Source: an uncultured Eubacteriales bacterium (lineage in GTDB: Bacteria; Bacillota; Clostridia; Oscillospirales; Oscillospiraceae). From it: a DNA stretch of 5,953 nucleotides. The first letter of the stretch is position 1. The number at the start of each line of letters is the position of its first letter. The stretch lies in NCBI GenBank assembly GCA_902461475.1, contig CABPXX010000098.1, forward strand, positions 1-5,953, in the 5' to 3' direction. The position numbers were made by a program, and so were the translations under genes. Below, one piece after another: positions 5,848-5,953 of this stretch. The notes under the pieces were generated by a model. The model was not told the origin of the DNA and did no database searches. It saw only the letters and a list, made by a program, of their open reading frames with translations.

Positions 5848-5918
5848 TCTACGGCAGTGGCTCTATGCAGCCCGGCCAGATGGGCGGGATGGGTAACATA
5901 GGTGGACGCCGTCCGTAA
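5844..5918 (+). pseudogene. Out-of-frame C-terminal tail of the lipoprotein gene
   Basis: Starting by re-reading C5844, the -1 frame gives LIYGSGSMQPG and then a Gly/Met-rich stretch ending GGRRP before TAA at 5916-5918. This is 24 codons. The composition matches the MQP/GGM insert inside the same protein. Adding one C to the CC before TGA (GCCTGA to GCCCTGA) joins TLDA directly to LIYGSGS, giving a 642-residue protein. There is no ribosome binding site for independent translation, and no recognisable slippery heptamer at the junction. The remaining bases to the window edge show no gene or terminator. Confidence 0.7.
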
Positions 5919-5953
5919 CCTTAATCATACGCAATACGGGCCTGGTGCAATTT

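Noticed and set aside
5904..5914. GGACG-C-CGTCC dyad as an operon terminator
   Set aside because: The loop would be a single base, no T-run follows, and it lies within the out-of-frame coding tail.
5919..5953. Possible further gene or terminator at the right edge
   Set aside because: The remaining 35 bp show no start with a ribosome binding site, no hairpin with a T-run, and no recognisable coding.

Overview
The window reads as a piece of a Gram-positive Firmicutes genome, most likely a gut Clostridia member (Oscillospirales-like). This rests on the gene families present, a StrH-like GH20 enzyme carrying FIVAR repeats, a Cthe_2159-type lipoprotein, strong purine-rich ribosome binding sites, and codon choice leaning to G/C in the third position. 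The taxonomic call is inference; there is no rRNA or other marker here.

Left part (1-2128, minus strand): one long secreted glycoside hydrolase family 20 gene. It runs off the left edge, so only its first 709 codons are present. It has a signal peptide, a GH20b-like N-terminal domain, a catalytic barrel with the Asp-Glu pair, and at least two FIVAR-type helical repeats. Because its stop codon lies outside the window it is easily missed, and a long antisense open frame on the plus strand can be mistaken for the gene.

Middle (2129-2569): a 441-bp divergent control region without a credible gene. It carries a good sigma-A-type promoter for the GH20 gene (TTGACA, 17 bp, TAAGAT), a roughly 150-nt GH20 leader with possible hairpins, three ATCCCA repeats spaced 20 and 10 bp, several operator-like dyads, and a weaker candidate promoter for the rightward operon.

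Right part (2570-5918, plus strand): a tightly packed three-gene operon. It encodes a VTC-type triphosphate tunnel protein (probable polyphosphate polymerase), a DUF4956 polytopic membrane protein that overlaps it by 8 nt, and a large lipoprotein of the Cthe_2159 carbohydrate-binding beta-helix family. The likely logic is a membrane-bound polymerase made of a cytosolic catalytic subunit and a membrane subunit, linked to a polysaccharide-binding surface lipoprotein. The individual families are known; what the module does together is, as far as I know, not established. The lipoprotein gene appears to have lost one base near its 3' end: 24 family-like codons (ending GGRRP) lie in the -1 frame directly behind its stop.

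Taken together the window pairs a glycan-degrading surface enzyme with a divergent polyphosphate/surface-binding operon. Whether the two are co-regulated cannot be told from sequence alone.
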